A stretch of DNA of 53,783 bases, taken from NCBI GenBank assembly GCA_024276935.1, contig JAJRWH010000011.1, positions 1 through 53,783 of the forward strand, given 5' to 3'. Position numbers and translations under genes: made by a program. The notes under the pieces are model-generated. The model saw only the letters and a list, made by a program, of their open reading frames with translations. It was not told the DNA's origin and did not search any database. Shown here in pieces: positions 10,634-21,466 of this stretch. The stretch is from Deltaproteobacteria bacterium. GTDB taxonomy: Bacteria; Desulfobacterota; Desulfuromonadia; Desulfuromonadales; Geopsychrobacteraceae. Within the stretch, counting starts at the first letter, position 1. Every line of letters starts with the position of its first letter.

Positions 10634-10670
10634 AAAAAGGGCCCGGAAGATAATCTTCCGGGCCTTTTTT
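10634..10670. terminator. Bidirectional terminator after eno
   Basis: An 11-bp stem GGCCCGGAAGA/TCTTCCGGGCC with a TAA loop, flanked by A5 and T6, between eno and the convergent winged-helix gene. Confidence 0.93.
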
Positions 10671-10687
10671 GTAAAGTGCAGTCCGTC

Positions 10688-11056
10688 TCAAAGTGGATGA
10701 AGGCGGTAACTGTTGCCTTTCTTTTCACGACGTAACCGTCCCTGCTGATCCAGCTCACGCAATATCTTCTGCATTTCCCGGCGATCTTCTGTCGGGAAAT
10801 ATCCGTAGAGATCTGTCTGAGTCAACCCGGGATTGTCTTCGACCCGAGCGAGGATTTTTTCAGTGAGTCCAGCTTCCTCGACAACCGAAACGACCGCGAC
10901 ATCATCAATATCATCCTGTTCTTCGGAGGTTTCTACCTCTTCAGAAAGAGCCCGTTGTTCTGCGCGAATTTCTCGTTCGATTTCAAGCAATCGTCGGTAA
11001 ACGTAATAACCGGCAACAATCAAAACAATCAGCAGTAAAATAAAAAACCAGTGCAT
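10688..11056 (-). CDS. Membrane-anchored winged-helix protein, 122 aa
   Basis: Unrecognised protein. It has a single N-terminal membrane helix (about residues 3-22, FFILLLIVLIVAGYYVY), a charged acidic linker (about 25-60) and a C-terminal domain (about 62-122) whose pattern (ARVEDNPGLTQTDLYGYFP, then MQKILRELDQQGRLRREKKG) resembles a winged-helix DNA-binding or protein-docking fold. It would hold a winged helix on the cytoplasmic face of the inner membrane. GAGGAGG lies 11 bases upstream of the ATG. The gene starts 3 bases past the zinc-ribbon gene, so the two are one transcription unit, probably with the Cas6-like gene further upstream. Function not known. Confidence 0.75.
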   Translation of the reverse strand: MHWFFILLLIVLIVAGYYVYRRLLEIEREIRAEQRALSEEVETSEEQDDIDDVAVVSVVEEAGLTEKILARVEDNPGLTQTDLYGYFPTEDRREMQKILRELDQQGRLRREKKGNSYRLHPL

Positions 11057-11059
11057 GGG

Positions 11060-11380
11060 TCAGATTTCCTCCTCAACAGCCTTCGTCTCTTCCTGTACAA
11101 ACCAGTGGTCGAACCAGCTACGATGATCCTTCTCGGCCAGAATTTTCAGATCGTTCGGCCCAAGCCAGACCCCGCCACAGCCCTGGCACTGGTCGAGGGG
11201 AACATCTCGAAAAGTAACAGGTTCGAGTGAGTCACCACACTTGGGACAACGATTGCGACTGTGAGTCCGCGCCAGAGTTTCCTGGGCCTCTTCCTTCATT
11301 TTGTCGATCAGCTTTTGTTCCTGACGGTGAAAATATTCATTTTCGAGCGCTTTCTTTCGATCTTCCCACGCATCTCTCAT
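11060..11380 (-). CDS. TFIIB-type zinc-ribbon protein, 106 aa
   Basis: The N-terminal half is a charged helix (about residues 4-40, ALENEYFHRQEQKLIDKMKE) likely to form a coiled coil. The C-terminal half is a zinc ribbon of the zf-TFIIB type: CPKCG (Cys 45, 48) and CQGCGGVWL (Cys 65, 68), the hallmark CxxC...CxxCGGxWL pattern. The ATG at 11378-11380 has GGAGG seven bases upstream. It lies between the Cas6-like gene (78-base gap) and the winged-helix membrane gene (3-base gap) on the same strand. The family is found mostly in uncharacterised bacterial proteins; role unknown. Confidence 0.82.
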   Translation of the reverse strand: MRDAWEDRKKALENEYFHRQEQKLIDKMKEEAQETLARTHSRNRCPKCGDSLEPVTFRDVPLDQCQGCGGVWLGPNDLKILAEKDHRSWFDHWFVQEETKAVEEEI

Positions 11381-11458
11381 AGGATACCTCCATGGCAGAG
11401 AAAACATTCGCGAGCCTCTTCTCATTATACCCGAAGGGCCCGTGACAACAACAGCCCC

Positions 11459-12373
11459 TCAATCGAGCCGGTAGCTTCCGGCCCCGAAAGCGGCTCCCTT
11501 GCCCACCCCGAACAGCTCACCAATCTTCAGAACCGGCCAGAGTTCAGCCAGACCTGGCCCCCCAAGCAAAACCGAACCCAACAGCCCGCCAGCATCTTCA
11601 TTTTTGTGGAGTGGTCGCCAATCGCGCCAGGCCAGGGTATTTTCAGTAACCGTCAGATCCCGGGCCTGTTCCAGCAGAAAATGCGGAATAAAAATATCAT
11701 CCAGATTGGCCCAGACAGCAAGCATCCCGGTCACCCGGCGTAAAATAAAAGGGAAAATCTCGTTAAAATCGGCCCGAAACAGCGGTCGTTTGTTTCTCAA
11801 CAGGCGAGCGGGGCTGGTCAATGCGAATCGCGCAGAGGTCGGCGGTACAGAATCAAGCACAGAGGTCAGGTCATGAATTTGCGGAGTCAGTCTCACCGGG
11901 CCGGAGCACCACAGGAGACGGCCAGGTTCAGCACCTTGACAATCCCTGATTTCAGTCAGGGTAAAACGTCCCTGGCGACCACAGATTCCAATCTCTCCCA
12001 AAGCCTCAATGATGTGAGAAAAACGTTTAACCAGCAACATGCCACGACCGAAAAAACAGACGCGTAAGCGGATGGTATCACCACATACAAGTTTCTGTTG
12101 CTGCAACAGATCCACCTGCACAATGAAACCTGGCGCAGGTTGCTGCACGCGTCGCAACAGATCGGGATCTGTTGGCAGTGGCGGCAAAAGCAGTGTTTTA
12201 AGTTCTGGAAAATCAGCGCATCGTGGAGACAGATTTTTCAGAACCTGACTGAACTCGCGCCTTAAGCGCAACAGGGCATAGGCAGGCAGATTGATATCTT
12301 CTTCGAGACGCAAACGGTACTCCAGCAACATATATTCTGCAAAGTGCAACCGTTTGCCTAATAAATCATCCAT
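11459..12373 (-). CDS. Stand-alone Cas6-like RAMP protein, 304 aa
   Basis: Resembles the Cas6 family of CRISPR pre-crRNA endoribonucleases (PF10040 type). N-terminal part: LRLEEDINLPAYALLRLRRE, then PGFIVQVDLL, GDTIRLRVCFFGRG and a helix FSHIIEALGEIGICGRQGRF, in the order of the first ferredoxin-like domain. C-terminal part: an LAWRDWRPLHKNED segment, GGLLGSVLLGG and the glycine-rich loop GELFGVGKGAAFGAGSY, the family signature. The usual R-x-S-x-RQ segment is replaced by RPLHKNED, so catalysis may differ; one His is present there. No CRISPR repeats or other cas genes are visible. The start at 12373 is favoured by homology; an ATG at 12418 is in frame and neither has a strong ribosome site. 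It heads a likely operon with the zinc-ribbon and winged-helix genes. Confidence 0.75.
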   Translation of the reverse strand: MDDLLGKRLHFAEYMLLEYRLRLEEDINLPAYALLRLRREFSQVLKNLSPRCADFPELKTLLLPPLPTDPDLLRRVQQPAPGFIVQVDLLQQQKLVCGDTIRLRVCFFGRGMLLVKRFSHIIEALGEIGICGRQGRFTLTEIRDCQGAEPGRLLWCSGPVRLTPQIHDLTSVLDSVPPTSARFALTSPARLLRNKRPLFRADFNEIFPFILRRVTGMLAVWANLDDIFIPHFLLEQARDLTVTENTLAWRDWRPLHKNEDAGGLLGSVLLGGPGLAELWPVLKIGELFGVGKGAAFGAGSYRLD

Positions 12374-12378
12374 CCTGA

Positions 12379-13629
<1,251 letters not shown>

Positions 13630-13639
13630 AATCGGGGCC

Positions 13640-13870
13640 TCAGTTGCCCTCCACGCGAAGTTCAATCAGAGAACGCTGTTCTGTTTTGCAATCAGGACAC
13701 TCAAAAACCCGAGTATCGTGCCACCAGGGATCTGGTCCCCAGTAAACCGGATTGCCGATCGTATCGATGTGGCGCACCTGATTAAAATTTTTCGGTTCTT
13801 CACAGCATTCACAGTAGAGCCAGACATGTCCGGCAGCACAGGCCTGAAGAAATTCGCCAGGATTAGACAT
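13640..13870 (-). CDS. Small cysteine-rich protein, 76 aa
   Basis: I do not recognise a named family. Cys 20, 22, 23 (LYCECC) and the CPDC pair (58, 61) suggest a zinc ribbon with knuckles about 35 residues apart; Cys 11 is extra. Between them lies a Trp/Pro-rich segment (YWGPDPWWHD). A GGAAAAGGGA ribosome site precedes the ATG, which supports real expression. It is convergent with tgt (10-base gap, no terminator between) and isolated from other genes. Confidence 0.65.
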   Translation of the reverse strand: MSNPGEFLQACAAGHVWLYCECCEEPKNFNQVRHIDTIGNPVYWGPDPWWHDTRVFECPDCKTEQRSLIELRVEGN

Positions 13871-13920
13871 TCCCTTTTCCTTCCCTTGTTGCTTTGATTC
13901 TGATGCAATAATTAAGCGAT

Positions 13921-13954
13921 AAAAAAAGCCCCGCGTAACCCGCGGGGCTTTTTT
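13921..13954. terminator. Bidirectional terminator after first csp gene
   Basis: Stem GCCCCGCG/CGCGGGGC with a TAACC loop, A7 before and T6 after. It lies just past the stop codon of the cold-shock gene at 13973 and may also insulate the small Cys-rich gene. Confidence 0.93.
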
Positions 13955-13972
13955 AGCATATTTTCAAGCAGG

Positions 13973-14173
13973 TCAGAGTTTCTCTACGTTACTGGCCTGG
14001 GGGCCTTTTTGGCCCTCTGTCACATCAAAAGAAACCCGTTGCCCTTCGGCGAGTGACTTGAACCCCTCACCCGAAATTGCCGAGAAATGCACGAACACAT
14101 CAGGACCATCGTCCTGCTCAATGAAACCGAAACCTTTGGAGTCATTAAACCACTTCACTGTTCCTTCTGCCAT
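13973..14173 (-). CDS. Cold-shock domain protein, 66 aa
   Basis: Single-stranded nucleic acid-binding OB-fold protein of the CspA type (RNA chaperone, antiterminator). RNP1 KGFGFIEQ and RNP2 VFVHFSAI are intact, and the start [16 protein letters not shown] is classic. Length is normal. Its paralogue lies 251 bases upstream on the same strand; the two differ at only about a dozen residues, consistent with tandem duplication. Each has its own downstream terminator, so they are separate transcripts. Whether it is cold-induced cannot be told. Confidence 0.95.
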   Translation of the reverse strand: MAEGTVKWFNDSKGFGFIEQDDGPDVFVHFSAISGEGFKSLAEGQRVSFDVTEGQKGPQASNVEKL

Positions 14174-14341
14174 GTTCTCTTCTCCTTCTGTTCCCCTCTG
14201 GAACTGCTGTTGCGATACGGATAAACCGTACCAGAAACCTGTTTACACCCGAGACAAACGGGCCAAAAATACGCTAACACGCTGTTCTAGTCGAATCAAG
14301 ATGATTTTTTACAGGGGGAAAGAAGAAGAGAAACAGGCTAC

Positions 14342-14379
14342 AACAAAAATGGCCGGGATCAATATCCCGGCCATTTTTG
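14342..14379. terminator. Bidirectional terminator after second csp gene
   Basis: An arm of ACAAAAATGGCCGGGAT and its exact reverse complement around a CAAT loop, giving a 17-bp stem with built-in A/T runs. It lies 45 bases past the stop of the csp gene at 14425. Confidence 0.93.
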
Positions 14380-14424
14380 TTGTTTCTGAGGATCTTAAAT
14401 CAAAACGAAATCGTCACACAAAAC

Positions 14425-14625
14425 CTAGAGCTTGACGATATTGCTTGCTTGAGGACCCTTTTGACCTTCTGTGACATCAAAGCTGACCCGCTCACCCTCA
14501 TTGAGCGACTTGAAGCCCTCGCCTGAAATAGCCGAGAAATGTGCGAACACATCGGGCCCGTTGTCTTGCTCGATAAAACCAAAACCTTTAGCATCGTTGA
14601 ACCACTTAACTGTACCTTCAGCCAT
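14425..14625 (-). CDS. Cold-shock domain protein (paralogue), 66 aa
   Basis: Second CspA-type OB-fold protein, with RNP1 KGFGFIEQ and RNP2 VFAHFSAI. It is nearly identical to the copy at 13973-14173, with changes such as NDAKG for [15 protein letters not shown] for [10 protein letters not shown] and NIVKL for NVEKL at the end. A GGAG ribosome site precedes the ATG. The 197-base upstream region could carry a long 5' leader of the sort that regulates csp mRNAs by temperature, and contains a GTAGATCTAC palindrome at 14750-14759; neither function is shown. Confidence 0.95.
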   Translation of the reverse strand: MAEGTVKWFNDAKGFGFIEQDNGPDVFAHFSAISGEGFKSLNEGERVSFDVTEGQKGPQASNIVKL

Positions 14626-14822
14626 CTTTTCTGCTCCTCGTTCTTCTGTGAAATAACCGCCTCAACAAACGGCAAACAACCGGATCATCCCCCAAAATGG
14701 GCCGACCCACGACTACACTTTAATGAAATCAATAGCGACAATTAAACGTGTAGATCTACGTAATGTCAAGTAACTCGGTCATTTTTTTATAAAAATGGTG
14801 GGATACCAGATTAAAAAGATGC

Positions 14823-15569
14823 CTATTTACTGTCATACGCAATAACAAAAGCGCCCGGAAAACCGTTCTTTCGCAACTGATCCTTGGCGCTTTCTGCCGC
14901 CCGCAACGACGGATAACCCCCCACTCTCACCCGATACAGTGAACGGCCATCAGTATCAGTAAAACTGACGCCACTTCGGCCATAACGGGAACGCAGCCTC
15001 CCGGCGAGACGCTTTGCATTTTCGGCCTGAGAAAAGGCTCCCACCTGCACAGCATAGCTTCCGGCATCGTAATTCAACGGAGCAGAATAGGTGTTTTTTT
15101 CCCCCTCGCGATGAGGATAGCCAAGCGCGACAATCCTGACAGGCGCTGTCCCCTGGGCAACAATATCCAGTTTTTGGGCTGCGGCGTAGGACAAATCAAT
15201 AATCCGGCCCGCAACAAAAGGGCCACGATCATTGATACGCACCAGAACGGACTTGCCATTTCGTTGGTTGGTCACCTTGACCTCGACTCCCAAGGGTAAT
15301 GTCTTGTGAGCTGCGGTCATGGCGTACATATTGTAGATTTCACCATTACTGGTCAGACGGCCATGAAACTTCTTGCCGTACCAGCTGGCAACACCGCGCT
15401 GGGAAAAACCCTGATGATTTCGCAAAGGCTGATAGCGTTGGCCATCGACCTCATAGGGCTTTTGCCAGCCCTTGAGTTCACGGTTTTCTGCGGTCTCAAT
15501 AACGCGACTACGGTGCCCACCACAGGAAGCCAGCAACAGCGTCAGCAGCAACAGGCTGAAAAAGCGCAT
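14823..15569 (-). CDS. rlpA: RlpA-type septal lipoprotein, lytic transglycosylase, 248 aa
   Basis: Outer-membrane lipoprotein that binds and cleaves denuded peptidoglycan at the division septum. Domains: a signal peptide with lipobox LLASC (lipidated Cys 16); a double-psi beta-barrel domain (about residues 58-150) with [19 protein letters not shown] and the catalytic-region [10 protein letters not shown]; and a C-terminal SPOR domain (about 168-245) with [19 protein letters not shown]. All three parts are intact. It follows accA by 8 bases on the same strand, an unrelated function sharing a transcript. Confidence 0.95.
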   Translation of the reverse strand: MRFFSLLLLTLLLASCGGHRSRVIETAENRELKGWQKPYEVDGQRYQPLRNHQGFSQRGVASWYGKKFHGRLTSNGEIYNMYAMTAAHKTLPLGVEVKVTNQRNGKSVLVRINDRGPFVAGRIIDLSYAAAQKLDIVAQGTAPVRIVALGYPHREGEKNTYSAPLNYDAGSYAVQVGAFSQAENAKRLAGRLRSRYGRSGVSFTDTDGRSLYRVRVGGYPSLRAAESAKDQLRKNGFPGAFVIAYDSK

Positions 15570-15577
15570 CGCTCTGA

Positions 15578-16531
15578 TTACTCTTCAATCCGGCTCATGG
15601 CCCTGAACCGCTGATAACGCTGCTCAACCAGTTCATCTGGCGACAGATCAGAAAGTTCTGCCAGATGTTTTTTAAGATAATCTTTCAAGGTATTGGCAAC
15701 CGTTTTATGGTCACTGTGGGCACCACCGAGAGGCTCGGGCACCACGTCGTCAATCACACACCCCAGCGATTCGACATCGCGGGCCGTCAGCTTGAGTGCC
15801 TCCGCAGCCTGGGGCCCCTTGGCACCATCGTTCCAGAGAATAGCGGCACAACCTTCCGGCGAGATAACAGCATAAACCGCGTACTCCATCATCAGAACCC
15901 GATTACCAACCGCAATCGCCAGAGCCCCACCAGACCCACCCTCACCGGTCACGGTAACGATAACCGGTACCTTGAGCGTTGCCATTTCACGCAGGTTGCG
16001 CGCAATGGCTTCAGCCTGGCCACGTTCCTCGGCACCGATTCCGGGAAAGGCCCCGGGAGTGTCAACAAAGGTAAATATCGGCAGACCAAACTGCTCTGCC
16101 ATCTGCATCACCCGCAAGGCTTTGCGGTAACCTTCAGGGTTCGGCATACCAAAATTTCGATGAACCTTTTCTTTGGTATTACGTCCCTTCTGGTGACCAA
16201 TCACGCAACAGGGTTGACCATCCAGACGGGCAAAACCACAAACCAGTGCGGGATCATCACGATAGTTACGATCGCCATGAACCTCGAACCAGTCGGTAAA
16301 CATCAGGTTGATAAAATCGAGCGTATAAGGTCGGTCGGCATGACGCGCCAGTTGAGTGCGCTGCCAGCGGCTGAGATTTGTAAATATTTCTTTCTTCAGT
16401 TTTTCCGATTTTTTTTCAAGCTTTTTGATATCACTGCTGAAATCAACATTGTCGGTCGAAAACTCGCGCAACTCCCCAATCTTTGCTTCAAGTTCAGCCA
16501 GCGGTTTTTCAAATTCGAGATAATTACTCAT
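15578..16531 (-). CDS. accA: Acetyl-CoA carboxylase carboxyltransferase alpha subunit, 317 aa
   Basis: With AccD, moves the carboxyl group from carboxybiotin to acetyl-CoA, making malonyl-CoA for fatty acid synthesis. Seen: the coiled N-terminal helix region ([18 protein letters not shown]), [32 protein letters not shown], and the oxyanion-hole region [18 protein letters not shown]. Length and order match E. coli AccA. A GGAG site precedes the ATG. It sits about 170 bases downstream of dnaE, the same dnaE-accA order as in many proteobacteria. Confidence 0.97.
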   Translation of the reverse strand: MSNYLEFEKPLAELEAKIGELREFSTDNVDFSSDIKKLEKKSEKLKKEIFTNLSRWQRTQLARHADRPYTLDFINLMFTDWFEVHGDRNYRDDPALVCGFARLDGQPCCVIGHQKGRNTKEKVHRNFGMPNPEGYRKALRVMQMAEQFGLPIFTFVDTPGAFPGIGAEERGQAEAIARNLREMATLKVPVIVTVTGEGGSGGALAIAVGNRVLMMEYAVYAVISPEGCAAILWNDGAKGPQAAEALKLTARDVESLGCVIDDVVPEPLGGAHSDHKTVANTLKDYLKKHLAELSDLSPDELVEQRYQRFRAMSRIEE

Positions 16532-16700
16532 TGATCGCTCCTTTGCAAAACGAAGGGGCCAGCATATATGAGTTTGGCTTCCCGTTCAACCTGAAACCAC
16601 CCGGGCAGAGCAATTCACGCTTATAACAACCTGAAATGAAAGGAATTTTGACCAAGGCTCCGTTAACAGTCCACAGATCAGTCAAAAGCATCATTCAGGT

Positions 16701-19700
16701 CTACTCAAAGGTCATGACGCTGTAACCGAACAGTTTTTCAGCCTCGGCCATTGCTTCGTCTGAAGCGGCCATTTTAAACTGTGCAGGAAGGCGCATCACG
16801 GTTTCACTCCGATCCGGGATCACCAGATGCAGGGCGACGTCACATCCCCCCCGGTACCGTTGCACAATCGACTTGAGCTGGCGCAGCTGCATCTCGTCAA
16901 GGCCCGGAGTCGTCAGACGGATATTAACCCGACTGGTCTGCTTCTGGGTCGCATCGCGCAAGAGCTCGACATCGTTGACCAACAGCTTGCAGGCTTCCTC
17001 ACCCACATCCAGCTCACCCGAAAGCAGCAAGGGTTCTTCCCCCTTGAGCAGATCCATTGCCGCAGCATAGGCTTCGGGAAAAACAACACATTCAACTGAA
17101 CCGGAAAGATCTTCAAGTGTGACAAAGGCCATCCGGTCACCCTTTTTGGTCATCAGCTCCTTGATCCCTGAAATAATCCCGCAGAGTCGGACCTTTTCTC
17201 TGTCAGTCCGTTCGTTCAACCCCGCCGAATCGCAGGTTGCCAACCGCTTGATCACATCTGCAAACCGATCCAGCGGATGGCCCGAAACGTAGAAACCGAG
17301 AGCCTCCTTTTCATAGGCCAGCAGGTCCCGCTCTTCCCACTCGCCAATCTCGGGTAAAACCCCGTAACCATTCCCCCCGACAGAGACCACTTCGTGGCTG
17401 TCAAAAAGCGATTCCTGCCCCGATTCACGCTCGCGTTGCAGCCGTTGACCAACCTCCATCGCCTCCTCAAGCACGGCCATAAACTGCGCCCTTTTCCCTC
17501 CGAGGGTATCGAAGGCACCACACTTGATCAAAGCTTCAACAACCTTCTTGTTGACCTTTCGCAGATCAACCCGTTCACAAAAATCCTGCAACGAATTAAA
17601 CGGTTTGTTCTGCCGTACTTCGATGATCGACTCAAGGGCCGCTGCCCCGACTCCCTTAACCGCCCCAAGTCCAAAGCGGATGGCCCCGTCCCGCACAGTA
17701 AATGACCGATCAGAGGCATTGATATCGGGCGGAAAAACCTCGATCCCCATCGCACGGACCTCGCTGATATTCTTGATCACCTTGTCGGTGTTCTCCATAT
17801 CTTCGGTCAGCAGTGCGGCCATAAATTCGACGGGATAATGGGCCTTGAGATACGCGGTATGGTATGCGACCAAGGCATAGGCCGCCGAGTGGGATTTATT
17901 GAACCCGTAGGCAGCAAATTTCTCCATCAGATCGAAAACCGCCTCGGCTTTCTTGAGGTTCAGCTTGTTTTCTTTGGCCCCGGCCAGAAAAAGATCCTTC
18001 TGCTTGGCCATCTCTTCGGCTTTTTTCTTACCCATGGCCCGGCGCAACAGGTCGGCTGCACCAAGACTGTAATTTGCCAGCACCTGGGCAATCAGCATGA
18101 CCTGTTCCTGGTAAACAATGACGCCGTAGGTATCTTTAAGCAGAGGCTCCAGCTGGGGAAAAGGATAATCAAATTTTTCCAGGCCATGTTTACGCTTGAT
18201 GAAAGAATCGACCATTCCAGACCCCAGTGGACCGGGACGATAAAGCGCAACCATGGCGATAAGGTCTTCAAAGCAGTTGGGTTTCAGCTTGACCAGATAC
18301 TCCTTCATACCTGAAGATTCCAGCTGAAAAACCCCGGTGGTCTCTCCACGTGACAAAAGCTCATAAGCCTTGCTGTCATCGTCTCCGACCAGATTGAGAT
18401 CGAAATCCTGCTGCCCACCTTCACGCACCAGTCTGACCGCATTTTCAATAACAGTCAGAGTTTTCAAACCGAGGAAATCGAACTTGACCAGACCGATTTT
18501 TTCAACGTAACTCATCGGGTACTGGGTGACCTGCCCACCAGACTTCGGATCGGTGTAAAGTGGCAGATATTCGGGCAGCGGACTGGGCGTAACAACCACA
18601 CCCGCAGCATGAGTTGATGCGTGACGAGTCAGTCCTTCAAGGGCCAGAGAAATCCGGATCAGTTCCTTGACCTTGAGATCTTTTTCAATCAGCTCTTTGA
18701 GTTTCGGTTCCTGCTCGATGGCATCCTTCAAGGTAATTCCCAGTACATTGGGAACCATTTTGGCGATTCGGTCGACCTCGCCATAAGGAATATTCAGCGC
18801 CCGTCCAACATCACGCAAGACCCCTTTGGCCAACATGGTACCGAACGTGATGATCTGAGCCACATTTTCGGCCCCATACTTCTCGCGCACATAATCGATC
18901 ACCCGCTCACGGCCATAGATACAGAAGTCAACGTCGATATCCGGCATCGAAACACGTTCGGGATTCAGAAATCGTTCGAACAGCAGATTATAAGGCAGAG
19001 GATCGATATCTGTAATGCGAATAGACCAGGCCACAAGGCTTCCTGCCGCACTGCCACGTCCCGGTCCAACCGGCACCCCGTTGTTCTTGCCCCAGTTGAT
19101 AAAGTCCGCAACAATCAGGAAATAGCCGGGAAATCCCATCTGGGCGATACAATCGAGTTCAATCTGCAAGCGTTCGTTATAGGCGGTAACATCCTCTTCG
19201 CTCAGTTCACGAACCTTGCGCACCTCATTCAGACGTTCCTCCAGCCCTTTCCAGCACATCTCGGCCAGAACCTGGTCAAGGGTCTTGTCTGCCGGTTTTT
19301 CATATTGCGGAAAATGATAGGTATTGAAATCGAGTTCCAGATTGCACTGCTCGGCAATCACAAAAGTATTGGCCAGGGCCTGGGGCTGATCGGGGAAAAG
19401 ATCAGCCATCTCCTGCGGACTCTTGACGTAGAATTCATCGTTGGAAAAACGCATCCGCTTGGGATCGTCCATCGTTTTTCCCGTTTGGATACAAAGCAAT
19501 ACCTCATGGGCAAAGGCATCTTCACGCCGCAAATAATGACAATCGTTGGTTGCCACCAGAGGCAGGCCAAGCTCTTCAGAAATAAGGATCAGACCTTCAT
19601 TGGCTTTTTTCTGTTCGGGAATATAGTTTTCCTGCAACTCCAGATAGAATCGGCCCTCATCGAAGATCTGGGCCATTTCTCCCGCCCGCCGCAAGGCATC

Positions 19701-20171
19701 TTACGGTTGTCCCAGATTGAACAAGGTCGGCAGCTCTCCGCCAAGACAGGCTGAAAGTGCAATCAGGCCTTCATTATGTTGAGCCAGAAGATCCCAGTCG
19801 ATCCGGGGACGATAATAGAAACCTTCGCGATAGGCCGCTGAAATCAGACGACAAAGATTCTGATATCCGGCCAGGTTCTGACAGAGCAAAACCAGATGAT
19901 ATGAAGCTTCGGACGAACCACGCGCATTGCCCTTGGTAAAACGAGAACCAGGTGCGACATAGACCTCACAGCCCACAATCGGCTTGATCCCGGCAGCTTT
20001 GGCTTTGCTGTAAAACTCCACCGCTCCAAACATGTTGCCGTGATCAGTCACGGCAACGGCAGGCATATTGAAGTCTTTTGCCCGGGCCACAAGTTCGTCA
20101 AGTTTTATGGCTCCGTCGAGCAAACTGTACTGACTATGAAGATGAAGATGAACAAAGCTGGATGGCTGCAT
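16701..20171 (-). pseudogene. dnaE: DNA polymerase III alpha subunit with in-frame TAA at codon 157
   Basis: The replicative polymerase catalytic subunit, otherwise complete over 1157 codons, the normal family length. Seen: an N-terminal PHP domain (SFVHLHLHSQYSLLDGAI, VAVTDHGNM), the PolC palm with PGRGSAAGSLVAW and PDIDVDFC carrying catalytic aspartates, a helix-hairpin-helix/tau-binding middle, an OB domain with LCGIISGIKELMTKKG, and the C-terminal domain. A single TAA at 19701-19703 interrupts the PHP domain after LPTLFNLGQP; the same frame resumes at DALRRAGEMAQIFDEG with family-like sequence. One base change from a Glu, Gln or Lys codon explains it. dnaE is normally essential, so this may be a sequence error, a suppressed or restarted gene (TTG at 19692-19694), or one of two dnaE copies. 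Start ATG at 20169-20171. Confidence 0.9.
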
Positions 20172-20338
20172 AACGATTGGCACCAAAGGCAAGCATAGAA
20201 TGCGTAACAGGCTGAATTAATTGAAGAATATGACGCAGCGGCAGAAAGGTTTAACCGCTGCTTCCGGCAGGTGAATTCTAGCACTGCCGCTTCACAGCGG
20301 TCAACACCAACAACCTTGCGAGTAAAAAAAATCGAGCC

Positions 20339-20367
20339 TTTCAAAACCGGCTTCAGACCGTTACAAT
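20339..20367 (+). promoter_or_regulatory. Putative sigma70 promoter of guaC
   Basis: TTTCAA (20339-20344), 17-base spacer, TACAAT (20362-20367), 46 bases ahead of the guaC start codon. Confidence 0.5.
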
Positions 20368-20413
20368 ATCTTTGAGACAAGAACAAGATTACCAATCATG
20401 GAGGCTGTTCCAC

Positions 20414-21451
20414 ATGCGTATCGAACTGGACCTGAAACTTGGATTTAAAGATGTTCTCATCCGCCCCAAACGCTCGACACTCAAAAGTCGTGCAGAAGTC
20501 CAGCTGGAACGGAACTACAGCTTCCTGCACAGTCAACAACAGTGGAGCGGCATCCCGGTTATTGCGGCCAATATGGATACCGTCGGAACCTTTGCCATGG
20601 CCGAAGCCCTGGCCCGTCATAACATGCTGTGTGCCCTGCACAAACACCATTCGATCAACGAATGGAAAGCCTGGCTCAACCAGGTCGACAAAGAGATCTA
20701 TCCTCACATCATGGTCAGCACCGGCACCTCGGATACAGACCTTGAGAAGTTGAAAAAAATTGTGGCTCTGGCACCAGAACTCAAATTCATTTGTATCGAT
20801 GTTGCCAATGGCTACGCCGAAACCTTTGTTGCTTTTGTCTCACGTGTTCGGGAAGCCTATCCGCAGATGACCATCATTGCTGGCAATGTCGTTACCGGTG
20901 AAATGGTGGAAGAACTGCTGCTTTCCGGAGCCGACGTTGTCAAGGTTGGGATCGGGCCGGGATCGGTCTGTACGACACGTGTCAAGACCGGGGTTGGCTA
21001 TCCGCAACTTTCAGCAGTCATTGAATGTGCCGATGCCGCGCATGGTTTGGGCGGAAGAATTATCTCGGACGGAGGTTGCAGTTGTGCCGGGGATGTTTCC
21101 AAAGCCTTTGGGGGTGGTGCCGATTTCGTCATGCTCGGTGGAATGCTGGCAGGCCATGATGAAAGTGGTGGCCAGATTGTCGAGCGAAACGGACAACAGT
21201 ACAAACTTTTCTACGGGATGAGTTCATCAACAGCCATGGGCGAACATGCCGGTGGTGTCGCTGAATACAGATCTTCAGAAGGAAAAACCGTTGAGGTCCC
21301 CTACCGAGGGCCGGTCGACGAAACGGTCCGTGACATTCTGGGCGGTATTCGTTCAACCTGTACCTATGTTGGGGCTGCCGAGCTTCGCGAACTGAGCAAA
21401 AGAACAACCTTTATCCGCGTTCAGGAGCAGGAAAACCGTTCTTTCTCCTGA
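20414..21451 (+). CDS. guaC: GMP reductase, 345 aa
   Basis: NADPH-dependent reductive deamination of GMP to IMP, rebalancing purine pools. IMPDH/GMPR TIM-barrel fold without CBS domains, which separates it from guaB. Seen: [19 protein letters not shown] near the N-terminus, [18 protein letters not shown], the catalytic-Cys loop [40 protein letters not shown] and [13 protein letters not shown], all characteristic of GuaC. The length matches E. coli GuaC. The ATG at 20414 has GGAGG nine bases upstream. Single gene in its own orientation. With guaA and guaB also in this window, the whole IMP/GMP interconversion set is present. Confidence 0.95.
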   Translation: MRIELDLKLGFKDVLIRPKRSTLKSRAEVQLERNYSFLHSQQQWSGIPVIAANMDTVGTFAMAEALARHNMLCALHKHHSINEWKAWLNQVDKEIYPHIMVSTGTSDTDLEKLKKIVALAPELKFICIDVANGYAETFVAFVSRVREAYPQMTIIAGNVVTGEMVEELLLSGADVVKVGIGPGSVCTTRVKTGVGYPQLSAVIECADAAHGLGGRIISDGGCSCAGDVSKAFGGGADFVMLGGMLAGHDESGGQIVERNGQQYKLFYGMSSSTAMGEHAGGVAEYRSSEGKTVEVPYRGPVDETVRDILGGIRSTCTYVGAAELRELSKRTTFIRVQEQENRSFS

Positions 21452-21466
21452 AAGATCCCACGTGAA

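Noticed and set aside
18621-19754. Long open frame antisense to dnaE
   Set aside because: No ribosome site or domain signal; shadow of the dnaE coding strand.
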